The notes under the pieces: model-generated
Told to the model about the DNA's origin: nothing
The model's database searches: none
What the model saw: only the letters and a program-made list of their open reading frames with translations
Source of the DNA: Paraniabella ginsengisoli
GTDB taxonomy: Bacteria; Bacteroidota; Bacteroidia; Chitinophagales; Chitinophagaceae
Direction: 5' to 3'
Length of the DNA: 64,000 bases
NCBI RefSeq assembly: GCF_022513635.1
Contig: NZ_JAKWBL010000002.1
Location: forward strand, 186,001 to 250,000
Shown here: in pieces, positions 40,012-48,940 of the stretch
How the letters are laid out: the number at the start of each line of letters is the position of its first letter
Numbering within the stretch: position 1 is the stretch's first letter
Translations under genes and position numbers: made by a program

Positions 40012-41256
40012 TTATTTTGTCGTCGGAATTTTGTCGATAAGTTTTCCAATTATATCAAATGGTTTATTTATGCTGTCTATATCTTCCTTGTCTGTGCGTT
40101 TTCTTAATGGGTCCTGATGTATTTCGGAAAGTACCTTTTCGAGATATTCAGCGACCTTGTTTTCGTCTCGCTTTTTAATTTCTTCAGTAAATGCAATAAT
40201 CGATTTAGTTAAAACCGCTTTATATGCGTAGTCTTCTGAGATGTTTTTCTGTTTAGTAAATTGTTTTGCACAGAATGTCGCACCTGTTATTGCAATGCCG
40301 ACTGCAACTACTCGTCCAACTATTGAGCTAATGGAGTTCGGGTTAATTATTCCATATCCACTAACAATCCAAATAGTCAAACAAATTGCAACGATAATAA
40401 AAACAGCTGCTCCAATAATCCAAAGTCTAAGTCCCCAAACTTTATTTGAGCTATTGTATTGTGCGGAGAACGCAGCACTAATTCCTTCTGCGGATTTTAA
40501 ATTAAGTGCTTTTTCTGCTTGTGAGATTAATTCATCAATTTTGGCTTCTTTAGAAATAATACTTTTCGCCTGTGTTTCTAAAGCCGAGATAGATGTTTTA
40601 TACTCCTCAATATTTTCTGCAAATGTTGTAATTGAAAGCCTTTTTGCTTCAATTTCTTTTTCACTTTTGTCAATGTTTGATTGACTTGTATTTGCAGAAG
40701 TTAAGACCTCGGAAATTGCAATATTTGCTTTTTTGCTGTTTTCCAATATCTCATATATCTCATCCGAAATTTGAGACAATTTTTTCTTAAGTGTTTCAAT
40801 AAGTTTTGCATTGGTATCAACTGTCGCAAGTACTTCCTCTTTTTCTTCAATATCTTTTATCAGTTGTTCAAGGTTTGCTTTTAAATCTGCAATATTCTTA
40901 AACTCTTTTACATAATCTCGTTTGCTTATTTGCTGACATAATAATTCATTCCCTAAAATTGTTTCATACAGGCTGTCAATTTGTATGATTAATTGAGAAG
41001 GGTTTGATATATGTGTCTTTAAAGCATTAAGACTACTCAAGATTGAGTTGCGTCTATTTGCAGGCAAAGTGTCAAAATGAGTACTATTGATTGTTACATT
41101 TAAGGTTTCACGAATTAGATTAAATTTACTGACTGCTTCTGTAATGTCTGTGTCGCCGTGTGTTAGAGCTGGATTTGATGATACATATCCTTGTAACGTT
41201 GTCTGAATATTTTCATCATTAAGAATTGAAAGGATTTTTTCAGTAGTTGGTTTCAT
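40012..41256 (-). CDS. C21: coiled-coil protein with two central membrane helices
   Basis: A 414-residue intact protein. Residues about 95-265 form long coiled coils (LIKDIEEKEEVLATVDTNAKL, ISALETQAKSIISKEAKIDEL). Two membrane helices follow at about 280-335 (LWIIGAAVFIIVAICLTIWI, VVAVGIAITGATFCAKQF), then a charged helical tail. This layout is seen in several membrane-tethered bacterial sensors and defence effectors, but I cannot name a family. It occupies the whole of C21. Confidence 0.65.
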   Translation of the reverse strand: MKPTTEKILSILNDENIQTTLQGYVSSNPALTHGDTDITEAVSKFNLIRETLNVTINSTHFDTLPANRRNSILSSLNALKTHISNPSQLIIQIDSLYETILGNELLCQQISKRDYVKEFKNIADLKANLEQLIKDIEEKEEVLATVDTNAKLIETLKKKLSQISDEIYEILENSKKANIAISEVLTSANTSQSNIDKSEKEIEAKRLSITTFAENIEEYKTSISALETQAKSIISKEAKIDELISQAEKALNLKSAEGISAAFSAQYNSSNKVWGLRLWIIGAAVFIIVAICLTIWIVSGYGIINPNSISSIVGRVVAVGIAITGATFCAKQFTKQKNISEDYAYKAVLTKSIIAFTEEIKKRDENKVAEYLEKVLSEIHQDPLRKRTDKEDIDSINKPFDIIGKLIDKIPTTK

Positions 41257-41282
41257 TTGTGTGTCGGGTTAATATGGCATAC

Positions 41283-41406
41283 AACGATCAGGTATTTGCG
41301 ATGAGGCGGCAATCCATGTTCATCTGTTCAGTTTTGTACCAAAGATAAATAGAAATTCCAATGTTGAGCATTTAGTGTCCAGCCGCCTTATTGCAAATAC
41401 CCTGTT
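41283..41406 (-). repeat. attC-like site 22 (type A)
   Basis: attC of C22. Identical to site 24 except for the few spacer bases after AAC. Embedded box TATCTTTG. Confidence 0.85.
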
Positions 41407-41949
41407 GCAGGCATGTGCCTTTGTTCGTAGTTGCAGTGTTTGTGTCCCCCGAAACCCTTGTCCAAAGAGGTTTTGAGCCAACAAAAGTCAATTGCTTTTA
41501 TAACAAAAGTTGTTCAATGTTTATGTCCGGCTAAAATTACGTCTGATAAAAATTCTCAAAAACGTTGCACGAATTGTCGCCCGAAACCTTTGTCTGTAAA
41601 GCGTTTGATAGATTTATGTATTTCTCTGCTTTAAAGACTGTGTCAAGGTTTGCCGCAAAAAGTCTTGCGATAAGCTTGAGTTTTGCAAATCGTTGCGGTG
41701 ATGTCGTCCGATTGTTCGTTGTTGTTTGCCGATTGATAAAATTGTTTTCCGTGTCAAAGTTCTAAGAGTTGAACTACTGTCCACCGAAGCAGCAGTTAAA
41801 TGTCGAAGCGAAAGTTGATAATGAAGTTGAAGTTTGGAGTTGTCCGAAGTCCGGTGTGGGCAGTCGTTCAATTCTTTAAAGTTCGTTATTGAATTCAGTT
41901 TGTCTGTCTGTTGATGTTGGCAGAGCGGTCGGATGGCATTGCCTGCAAC
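41404..41949 (-). repeat. C22: repeated non-coding cassette, copy 5
   Basis: GTTGCAGGCATGTGCC to GGCATTGCCTGCAAC. It differs from C24 and C25 at only a handful of bases, including one A-run length difference near 41655. No supported gene. Confidence 0.88.
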
Positions 41950-42131
41950 GGTTTGGGTATTGCCGAAGGCGGGGAAATCAATGTACAAATGTTGAGTTCT
42001 GCACCAACGCAAGCCAAAGCGAATTTTATTGGCTAATTTACATTTTTTGAGCGAATAAAATTCGCTTTGGCGGAATAGGATTCCGAAAGTTTAGGTTTGC
42101 ACTTCAGCCCCGCTTTTGGCAATACCTTGTT
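41947..42131 (-). repeat. attC-like site 23 (type B) with nested hairpin
   Basis: At 185 bases it is about 60 longer than other type B sites. The extra DNA holds a perfect 17-base inverted repeat, CCAAAGCGAATTTTATT (42014-42030) and its complement (42054-42070). Belongs to C23. Confidence 0.85.
42014..42070. repeat. Perfect 17-bp inverted repeat nested in site 23
   Basis: Arms CCAAAGCGAATTTTATT / AATAAAATTCGCTTTGG with a 23-base loop. It looks like a small palindromic element inserted in the variable loop of the attC-like site. Confidence 0.85.
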
Positions 42132-42792
42132 AGCTGCCGTTTTTATTTTTCTTTATTTCTATTTTAGGATATTTCGAGTTAATAGTTTTAGCTAATGCTT
42201 CAATATAGTTTGGCGTTTCAAGGATATAAACATTCACTTTGTCAACTAATATTTTTCGATTAAATTCTCGAAAGGTTTTTAACTTTAGAGTTTTGCTTAG
42301 GCTATATTCCTGAATATAAGCGTGCTTTAAGTCATTACATATTTTTCTAAGTTCTACAATACTTTCATAACCGCTTATCTCGGATATGTCAATTCCGCTT
42401 TGTTTGAAAGTTCTTTTGCAATAATCAAAGTTTGGACTTTTTGATAAGTCAATTTGAATGTCTTCATTGATATGTGCTAAAAATTCGTGGTGATGAACTT
42501 CAACCATTCTATTTAGTTCATAAATCACATATTCGATTGCATTCAAATACAGGTAAAATTCAGGCTTATATTTTTCTACATCTTCGGCATTTGTAGAATA
42601 TCTTTGAATGAACTTTTTTGTCTGCCTATTGAATTGCTTTTCTCCTTTTTGAGTAATTTTTACAAACTTGACTAGATTATCAACTTTCAGACGAATTTTC
42701 ATTGAAATCAGTACCGTGTTTAATGTGGAACGCATTATTTCAAATTCTCCCTCATTATCAATTCTTGTGAGTTTGGCTTTTAATAGTTTCAT
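42130..42792 (-). CDS. C23: hypothetical helical protein
   Basis: A 220-residue soluble, lysine-rich protein. The ATG at 42792 is used; upstream codons fall in site 24. Helical segments include YLYLNAIEYVIYELNRMVEVHHHEF and ESIVELRKICNDLKHAYIQEY. The latter resembles an RNA-binding HEPN/RNase-like helix, but the spacing is not canonical. Its TAA stop lies in the GTTAGC edge of site 23. Sole gene of C23. Confidence 0.55.
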   Translation of the reverse strand: MKLLKAKLTRIDNEGEFEIMRSTLNTVLISMKIRLKVDNLVKFVKITQKGEKQFNRQTKKFIQRYSTNAEDVEKYKPEFYLYLNAIEYVIYELNRMVEVHHHEFLAHINEDIQIDLSKSPNFDYCKRTFKQSGIDISEISGYESIVELRKICNDLKHAYIQEYSLSKTLKLKTFREFNRKILVDKVNVYILETPNYIEALAKTINSKYPKIEIKKNKNGS

Positions 42793-42820
42793 ACTGTACA
42801 CGCTTTCTAAAATGGCAGCT

Positions 42821-42944
42821 AACGTCGGGGTATTTGCGATGAGGCGGCAATCCATGTTCATCTGTTCAGTTTTGTACCAAAGATAAATAGAAATTCCAAT
42901 GTTGAGCATTTAGTGTCCAGCCGCCTTATTGCAAATACCCTGTT
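42821..42944 (-). repeat. attC-like site 24 (type A)
   Basis: attC of C24; body as site 22 but spacer GTCGGGG. Left flank GGCAGCTAAC pairs with the start of C23. Embedded box TATCTTTG. Confidence 0.85.
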
Positions 42945-43488
42945 GCAGGCATGTGCCTTTGTTCGTAGTTGCAGTGTTTGTGTCCCCCGAAACCCTTGTC
43001 CAAAGAGGTTTTGAGCCAACAAAAGTCAATTGCTTTTATAACAAAAGTTGTTCAATGTTTATGTCCGGCTAAAATTACGTCTGATAAAAATTCTCAAAAA
43101 CGTTGCACGAATTGTCGCCCGAAACCTTTGTCTGTAAAGCGTTTGATAGATTTATGTATTTCTCTGCTTTAAAGACTGTGTCAAGGTTTGCCGCAAAAAA
43201 GTCTTGCGATAAGCTTGAGTTTTGCAAATCGTTGCGGTGATGTCGTCCGATTGTTCGTTGTTGTTTGCCGATAGATAAAATTGTTTTCCGTGTCAAAGTT
43301 CTAAGAGTTGAACTACTGTCCACCGAAGCAGCAGTTAAATGTCGAAGCGAAAGTTGATAATGAAGTTGAAGTTTGGAGTTGTCCGAAGTCCGGTGTGGGC
43401 AGTCGTTCAATTCTTTAAAGTTCGTTATTGAATTCAGTTTGTCTGTCTGTTGATGTTGGCAGAGCGGTCGGATGGCATTGCCTGCAAC
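42942..43488 (-). repeat. C24: repeated non-coding cassette, copy 6
   Basis: Near-identical to C22 and C25. Differences include AGATAAAA for TGATAAAA near 43274. No supported gene. Confidence 0.88.
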
Positions 43489-43610
43489 GTTGCAGCGGCT
43501 TTGCGATGGTGCGGCCATTCGTGTTCTGTTGTTCAGTTTTGTACTAAAGATAAAAAGAAATCCAAAGTTGAGCATTTAGTGTCCAGCCGCCTTATTGCAA
43601 ATACCCTGTT
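43486..43610 (-). repeat. attC-like site 25 (hybrid type)
   Basis: The left arm GGCTTTGCGATGGTGCGGCC is unlike the right arm CCGCCTTATTGCAAATACCC, which is type A. It looks recombinant, while the cassette body it belongs to (C25) is nearly identical to C22. Confidence 0.8.
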
Positions 43611-44154
43611 GCAGGCATGTGCCTTTGTTCGTTGTTGCAGTGTTTGTGTCCCCCGAAACCCTTGTCCAAAGAGGTTTTGAGCCAACAAAAGTCAATTGCT
43701 TTTATAACAAAAGTTGTTCAATGTTTATGTCCGGCTAAAATTACGTCTTATAAAAATTCTCAAAAACGTTGCACGAATTGTCGCCCAAAACCTTTGTCTG
43801 TAAAGCGTTTGATAGATTTATGTATTTCTCTGCTTTAAAGACTGTGTCAAGGTTTGCCGCAAAAAAGTCTTGCGATAAGCTTGAGTTTTGCAAATCGTTG
43901 CGGTGATGTCGTCCGATTGTTCGTTGTTGTTTGCCGATTGATAAAATTGTTTTCCGTGTCAAAGTTCTAAGAGTTGAACTACTGTCCACCGAAGCAGCAG
44001 TTAAATGTCGAAGCGAAAGTTGATAATGAAGTTGAAGTTTGGAGTTGTCCGAAGTCCGGTGTGGGCAGTCGTTCAATTCTTTAAAGTTCGTTATTGAATT
44101 CAGTTTGTCTGTCTGTTGATGTTGGCAGAGCGGTCGGATGGCATTGCCTGCAAC
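43608..44154 (-). repeat. C25: repeated non-coding cassette, copy 7
   Basis: Near-identical to C22 and C24, with single-base changes such as CGCCCAAAACC for CGCCCGAAACC near 43785. No supported gene. Confidence 0.88.
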
Positions 44155-44276
44155 GGTTTGGGGCTTTGCGTTCGGGCGGAAAATCGAAGCCGAACGTTCA
44201 GCTAATGTACAAAATTTCAATAGCATTACTGTCGTTGAGTTTTGTACTTCAGCCCGCCTGACGCAAAACCCTTGTT
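44152..44276 (-). repeat. attC-like site 26 (type C)
   Basis: Arms GGGGCTTTGCGTTCGGGCGG and GCCCGCCTGACGCAAAACCC. Belongs to C26; GTTATGCGG pairs with CCGCATAAC at site 27. Confidence 0.85.
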
Positions 44277-44307
44277 ATGCGGTCGGCTTTCATTTACTGA
44301 CGCAGGT

Positions 44308-44877
44308 TCATTGATTTTCTAATTGTCGTTTTACGTTATTCAAAGCGGTCTTAGTACAAAAAGTCTGATAGGGAACTGAAAAAAATGGTCCAACCAATTT
44401 AGCCAAAATGTTTCCTGGTGTCGAAAAAGTCTGAACCTTAAAAAATATTTTGTTATCAAATTGCTGAACTGTAAAAGTCGAAATGCCTTTCTCGACGTGT
44501 CCTTCGAGTGTTTCATAACTAAATCCTTTCTTGTCTGCTTGGTCAATAATTTCGTTTATTCTTACTCCAAAAATTATTTTCTGTGAAAAATTCCTTATCG
44601 GTGGAATGTAAACTTGTTGAGCTATGGTGTCGCCAATTTTGATTTTTCTGTTCTCATCTGTCCACTGATTCTTGAAGGTCATAATATTGTCTGGAAAAAT
44701 TTGATAATTAAACAGAAAGTCAACATTTAGTTGTTCAAGTTTTTTGGTCGTGTCTATGTCAATGGTTGTGATTTTCTCTGTCAGCCGAGATTTGTCATAG
44801 TCCATAACTTTCTTGGTCTTTAAAAAGTCAAGGTGTTGTGTGAACTTTTTTTTCTGGTCTGTTAGGTAAATTTTCAT
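44308..44877 (-). CDS. C26: DUF1990 family protein
   Basis: A 189-residue soluble protein. IGDTIAQQVYIPPIRNFSQKIIFGVRINEII and FSYETLEGHVEKGISTFTVQQ are the core of DUF1990, an uncharacterised family. The C-terminal FSTPGNILAKLVGPFF with a final helix also fits. No signal peptide. Sole gene of C26, with the stop 32 bases from the site edge. Confidence 0.65.
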   Translation of the reverse strand: MKIYLTDQKKKFTQHLDFLKTKKVMDYDKSRLTEKITTIDIDTTKKLEQLNVDFLFNYQIFPDNIMTFKNQWTDENRKIKIGDTIAQQVYIPPIRNFSQKIIFGVRINEIIDQADKKGFSYETLEGHVEKGISTFTVQQFDNKIFFKVQTFSTPGNILAKLVGPFFSVPYQTFCTKTALNNVKRQLENQ

Positions 44878-44909
44878 TGTTGGTTGTGTCGTTCTTTAAG
44901 CTGCCGCAT

Positions 44910-45032
44910 AACGAACAGGTATTTGCGATGAGGCGGCAATCCATGTTCATCAGTTCAGTTTTGTACCAAAGATAAATAGAAATCCGAAGTTGAGCATTTG
45001 TTGTCCAGCCGCCTTATTGCAAATACCCCGTT
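44910..45032 (-). repeat. attC-like site 27 (type A)
   Basis: attC of C27. Embedded box TATCTTTG, about 80 bases upstream of the C26 gene start. Confidence 0.85.
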
Positions 45033-45567
45033 AGCGGCATGTGCCTTTTGTCGTCGTTTCGGTGTCTTTGTCTGCCGAAATCCTTTTCCGAAGCAGATTT
45101 GAAGCCGTCAAAGTCAATTGTCTTAAAAGCAAAAGCGGTTGATTTCAATTTCCGATAAAACCGTTTCTCTAAAATTGTCGTTTGTGTTTGTCGGCCGAAA
45201 CCTTTATGCATAAAGCGTTTGAATGTTTTTTGTTTTTGTCTGCTTTAAAACAATGTGTCAAAATTTACAACGAAAAAAGTCTTGCGCTAAAGTTGAGTCT
45301 TGTAAATCGTTGCGGCGTTGTCGTCCGATTGTTCGTTATTGTCGTTCGATTGATAAAATTGTTTTCCGTGTCAAACCGTTAAGAGTTGAACGATTGTCCA
45401 CCGATAAAGTATTTGTCACCCGAATGAAAATTAAGAATGAAGTTTGAGTTTAGAATTGTCCAAAGTCCAGCGTGGACAGTCGTTCAAGTCTTTAAAAGTC
45501 TTGTAATTGAAGTCACTTTATTTGTCTGTCGATGTTAGCGAAACAGTCGGATGGCATTGCCGCTAAC
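45030..45567 (-). repeat. C27: repeated non-coding cassette, copy 8
   Basis: GTTAGCGGCATGTGCC to GGCATTGCCGCTAAC; subfamily with GTCCACCGATAAAG. No supported gene. Confidence 0.85.
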
Positions 45568-45688
45568 GAACAGGTATTTGCGATGAGGCGGAAATACATG
45601 CTCGTCTGTTCAGTTTTGCACTAAAGATAAATAGAAATCCGAAGTTAAGCACTTGTTCGTCAGCCCGCCTTATTGCAAATACCCTGTT
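45565..45688 (-). repeat. attC-like site 28 (type A)
   Basis: attC of C28; outer flanks switch from CCGCTAAC (end of C27) to GTTGCAGG (start of C28). Confidence 0.85.
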
Positions 45689-46240
45689 GCAGGCATGTGC
45701 CTTGTTCGTCGTTGTTGGTTCGTGTCAGTCCAAACCTTTATCCGAAGCGGATTTGAAGCCGATAAAAGTTAATTGTCTTAAAAATAGATTTTTTCAGCAC
45801 GCAAGTTTTTGGCGACTGAAAATTGTCCAATGAAAATGTTTTCTAAAAATAGTCGCTGGTTTGTCGGCTGAAACAGTTGTCTGTAAAGCGTTTGACGAGT
45901 TTTTCTTATAGGTCTGCTCTGAAAAATTGTGTCAAGGTTTGCTGCGAAAAAGTCCTGCGTTGAATTTGAGTCTTGCGAATCGTTGCGGTGATGTCGTCCG
46001 ACTGTTTGTTTGTGTCTGCCGATTGATAAAATTGTTTTCCGTGTCAAACCCATAAGAGTTGAACTACTGTCCACCGAAGCAGCAGTCAAATGTCAAAACG
46101 AAAGTTGATAATGAAGTTGAAGTTTGGAGTTGTCCGAAGTCCGGCGTGGGCAGTCGTTCAAGTCTTAAAAGTATTGTGATTGAAGTCGATTTATTTGTCT
46201 GTCGATGTTAGCGAAACAGTCGGATGGCATTGCCTGCAAC
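45686..46240 (-). repeat. C28: repeated non-coding cassette, copy 9
   Basis: Mosaic: the first half has CAGCACGCAAGTTTT as in C15, the middle has GTCCACCGAAGCAGCAGT, and the last 80 bases follow the C27-type ending. No supported gene. Confidence 0.85.
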
Positions 46241-46360
46241 GATCAGGTATTTGCGATGAGGCGGAAATCCGTGTTCGTTAGTTGAATTTTGCACTAAAGA
46301 TAAACAGAAAATCTAAAGATGAGTTTTGTTCGTCAGCCGCCTTATTGCAAATACCCTGTT
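46238..46360 (-). repeat. attC-like site 29 (type A)
   Basis: attC of C29; embedded box TATCTTTA. Confidence 0.85.
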
Positions 46361-46911
46361 GCAGGCATGTGCCTTATTCGTCGTTGCTGGTTCGTGTCAG
46401 TCCAAACCTTTACCCGAAGCGGATTTGAAGCCGATAAAAGTCAATTGTCTTAAAAATAGATTTTTTCAGCACGCAAGTTTTTTGGCGACTGAAAATTGTC
46501 CAATGAAAATGTTTTCTAAAAATAGTCGCTGGTTTGTCGGCTGAAACAGTTGTCTATAAAGCGTTTGACGAATTTTTCTTATAGGTCTGCTCTGAAAATT
46601 GTGTCAAGGTTTGCCGCGAAAAAGTCCTGCGTTGAATTTGAGTCTTGCGAATCGTTGCGGTGATGTCGTCCGACTGTTTGTTGGTGTCTGCCGATTGATA
46701 AAATTGTTTTCCGTGTCAAACCCGTAAGACTTGAACGATTGTCCACCGATAAAGTATTTATCACCCGAATGAAAATTGGTAATGAAGTTTGATTTTTGAA
46801 TTGTCAGAAGTCTGGCGTGGACGGTCGTTCAAGTCTTAAAAGTCTTGTGATTGAAGTCGCTTTATCTGTCTGCTGATGTTAGCGAAACAGTCGGATGGCA
46901 TTGCCTGCAAC
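46358..46911 (-). repeat. C29: repeated non-coding cassette, copy 10
   Basis: First half as C28, but the second half switches to GTCCACCGATAAAG as in C27, so it is a different mosaic. No supported gene. Confidence 0.85.
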
Positions 46912-47032
46912 GTTTCGGGGCTTTGCGATGGTGGGGCAATCGAAGCACAAAACTTCAATTTTGTACAAAAGTTGAACCGAAGAACTACTGTTGAACTTTG
47001 CAGTTTCGCCCCACTATTGCAAAACCCTTGTT
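46909..47032 (-). repeat. attC-like site 30 (type D)
   Basis: Arms GGGGCTTTGCGATGGTGGGGC and GCCCCACTATTGCAAAACCC. Belongs to C30; GTTAGCTGC pairs with GCAGCTAAC at site 31. Confidence 0.85.
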
Positions 47033-47058
47033 AGCTGCTGCTTTTGCTTCTGTCGTTA

Positions 47059-47589
47059 TTACTCGAATTCTATCCATTTTTTCTCAAAATAAATAGTTGT
47101 CGAGTTGCTTGTTTTGTCAGTTGCCGTTGCTTTAACAAAGTTTCCAGTTGTGGAGATATATTTTAAAGTCAATTCGTCCATTCCTCCTGTTTCGTAATAA
47201 GCACCAAGATTACAACCGAATGGATTGTTTTCAACATCATTTGTAAAAACAGATAAAAGTAAAAGTCGTTCTGATTTGATGTCGGGTTTTGCATAACCAA
47301 ATATTCTATAGTCTTGTCTGATGTTTGCTGTCAAATTTATTGTGCTGTCGCCGTCTTTTAGAAAAACAAATGCTTTAGTGATGTTGTCCCCAGAAGCAAC
47401 AACACTTTCATTGTTTTCTTTCTCAATGCTGTCAAGTTTGGTTAATATTTCTGTCACTTGGTTTGTTTTGGTCGTGCCTACAGTTGTAATAGTTTGTTCA
47501 CTATTTTTCTGATTGTCGGCCTTTGGATTTGTCTGTCCGCAAACACCAATAAGCAAAGTCAATATTAAAATGTAAATGGTCTTTATCAT
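47059..47589 (-). CDS. C30: lipoprotein of unknown function
   Basis: Signal MIKTIYILILTLLIGVCGQ with the lipobox cysteine. A low-complexity threonine/asparagine linker follows, then a beta-rich domain (NITKAFVFLKDGDSTINLTAN, ERLLLLSVFTNDVENNPFGCN). 176 residues, no recognised family. Sole gene of C30. Site 31, with an exact TATCTTTG box, lies upstream. Confidence 0.6.
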   Translation of the reverse strand: MIKTIYILILTLLIGVCGQTNPKADNQKNSEQTITTVGTTKTNQVTEILTKLDSIEKENNESVVASGDNITKAFVFLKDGDSTINLTANIRQDYRIFGYAKPDIKSERLLLLSVFTNDVENNPFGCNLGAYYETGGMDELTLKYISTTGNFVKATATDKTSNSTTIYFEKKWIEFE

Positions 47590-47619
47590 ATTCCTGGTGC
47601 TGTGTCTAAAGTTGCAGCT

Positions 47620-47743
47620 AACGATCAGGTATTTGCGATGAGGTGGAAATCTGTGTTCTTCTGTTCAGTTTTGTACCAAAGATAAATATAAGTTCCGAAG
47701 TTGAGCCTATGTTGTTCAGCCGCCTTATTGCAAATACCCTGTT
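47620..47743 (-). repeat. attC-like site 31 (type A)
   Basis: attC of C31; embedded box TATCTTTG. Confidence 0.85.
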
Positions 47744-48300
47744 GGCGGCATGTGCCTTTTGTCGTAGCTGCTGCTGCGTCTGTGTCCGCCTGAAACCTTT
47801 GTCCGAAGCGGTTTTGAAGCCGTTGAAAGCAATTGTCTGAATGGCGGAACTGGTCTAGCGTTTATGTTTTTGTCAGGCTGAATGCTTCCTCAATAAAAAT
47901 CTAAAAAATTGTCGTTTGTGTCTATCGCCCGAAACCTTTACGCATAAATCGTTTGGACGTTTTGTATTTTGTCTGCTTTAAAAACTGTGTCCAAGTTGCA
48001 ACGAAAAAAAGTCTTTCCATAAAGTCGGGTCTTGCAAAATCGTTGCGGCGGTGTCGTCCGACTTGTTTGTTATTTTCGTCCGATTGATGAAATTGTTTTC
48101 CGTGTCAAACCCGTAAGAGTTGAACGATTGTCCACCGATAAAGTGTTTATCACCCGAATGAAAATTAAGAATGAAGTTTGAGTTTCGAATTGTCCGAAGT
48201 CCGCCGTGGACGGTCGTTCAACTCTTAAAAGTCTTGTGATTGAAGTTGTTTTATTTGTCTGTCGATGTAAGCGAAACAGTCGGATGGCATTGCCGCTAAC
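47741..48300 (-). repeat. C31: repeated non-coding cassette, copy 11
   Basis: GTTGGCGGCATGTGCC to GGCATTGCCGCTAAC; the two ends differ by one base (GGC against GCT). Otherwise C10-like. No supported gene. Confidence 0.85.
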
Positions 48301-48437
48301 GGTTTGCGGCTTGGCGATGTTTTTTGTGAGGGGAATTAAAGCACAAAAGTTCAATAGAAGCACTATCGTTCATTATTGCACTAATGTTGAATAAAGCACT
48401 GTCGCCCCCGAACAAAAAATATAGCCAAACCGCTGTT
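48298..48437 (-). repeat. attC-like site 32 (type E, divergent)
   Basis: Arms GCGGCTTGGCGATGTTTTTTG and CAAAAAATATAGCCAAACCGC, 140 bases, with its own loop sequence. Belongs to C32; GTTAGCTGCC pairs with GGCAGCTAAC at site 33. Confidence 0.8.
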
Positions 48438-48476
48438 AGCTGCCGTTTTTTTCTTTGTCGTGGGGGAATAGTGGGG

Positions 48477-48920
48477 TCATTTTCCGTATTTGTCTTTAAG
48501 TTCAAGTTTCTTTATTCGTGAGTTAATTGCTCCTACGTTTCGTCCAAAGATTTCTGCAAGTTCTTTCACTTTCTTGCCTTCACAAAATAGCAATTCAAGT
48601 TTGTTGTCGTCTTCTGTTGTCCAAGGTAAATATGCCTGTTGATGTGTTTCTCTGATTTTTTCTACTGAATATGTTTTGCCGTTAGTTTGCCTTGGTTCTT
48701 TAAGTTCTTTGAATTTTGTCAGCGATTTTTTTAATGCTTCTACGAAGTCTTTTAAATCTTCGTCAAAAACCTTAAGTCGGTGATGTTCAAAACCGCTTTC
48801 AGTTCTCTTGCTTTCCGAAATTTTTAAATACAAGTCGCCTTTCTCACTTTTCTTGATGTCAAAAAAGTAAGTTCGTGAACCTTTGGTTATTTTGTCACTA
48901 TAAATTTCGTTATCGCTCAT
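48477..48920 (-). CDS. C32: DUF3276 (PUR-alpha-like) protein with a helix-turn-helix tail
   Basis: The N-terminal 60 residues (IYSDKITKGSRTYFFDIKKSEKGDLYLKISES) match DUF3276, the Bacteroidota PUR-type single-stranded nucleic-acid-binding family. The C-terminal part (YLPWTTEDDNKLELLFCEGKKV, KELAEIFGRNVGAINSRIKKL) is a Myb/sigma-like helix-turn-helix. 147 residues in all. It follows the GIY-YIG-like gene by 20 bases, so the pair forms a putative two-gene nucleic-acid-acting unit. Confidence 0.72.
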   Translation of the reverse strand: MSDNEIYSDKITKGSRTYFFDIKKSEKGDLYLKISESKRTESGFEHHRLKVFDEDLKDFVEALKKSLTKFKELKEPRQTNGKTYSVEKIRETHQQAYLPWTTEDDNKLELLFCEGKKVKELAEIFGRNVGAINSRIKKLELKDKYGK

Positions 48921-48940
48921 CTTTCACAAAATTACAAATT

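Noticed and set aside
41431..41634. Plus-strand frame of 67 codons, repeated identically in C22 and C24
   Set aside because: It is identical because the cassettes were copied recently. It lies opposite to all cassette genes and is not kept in diverged copies.
43741..44226. A 161-codon minus-strand frame across C25 and site 26
   Set aside because: Starts inside the site, and sister copies C22 and C24 shift frame by one A. No protein-like pattern of substitutions.
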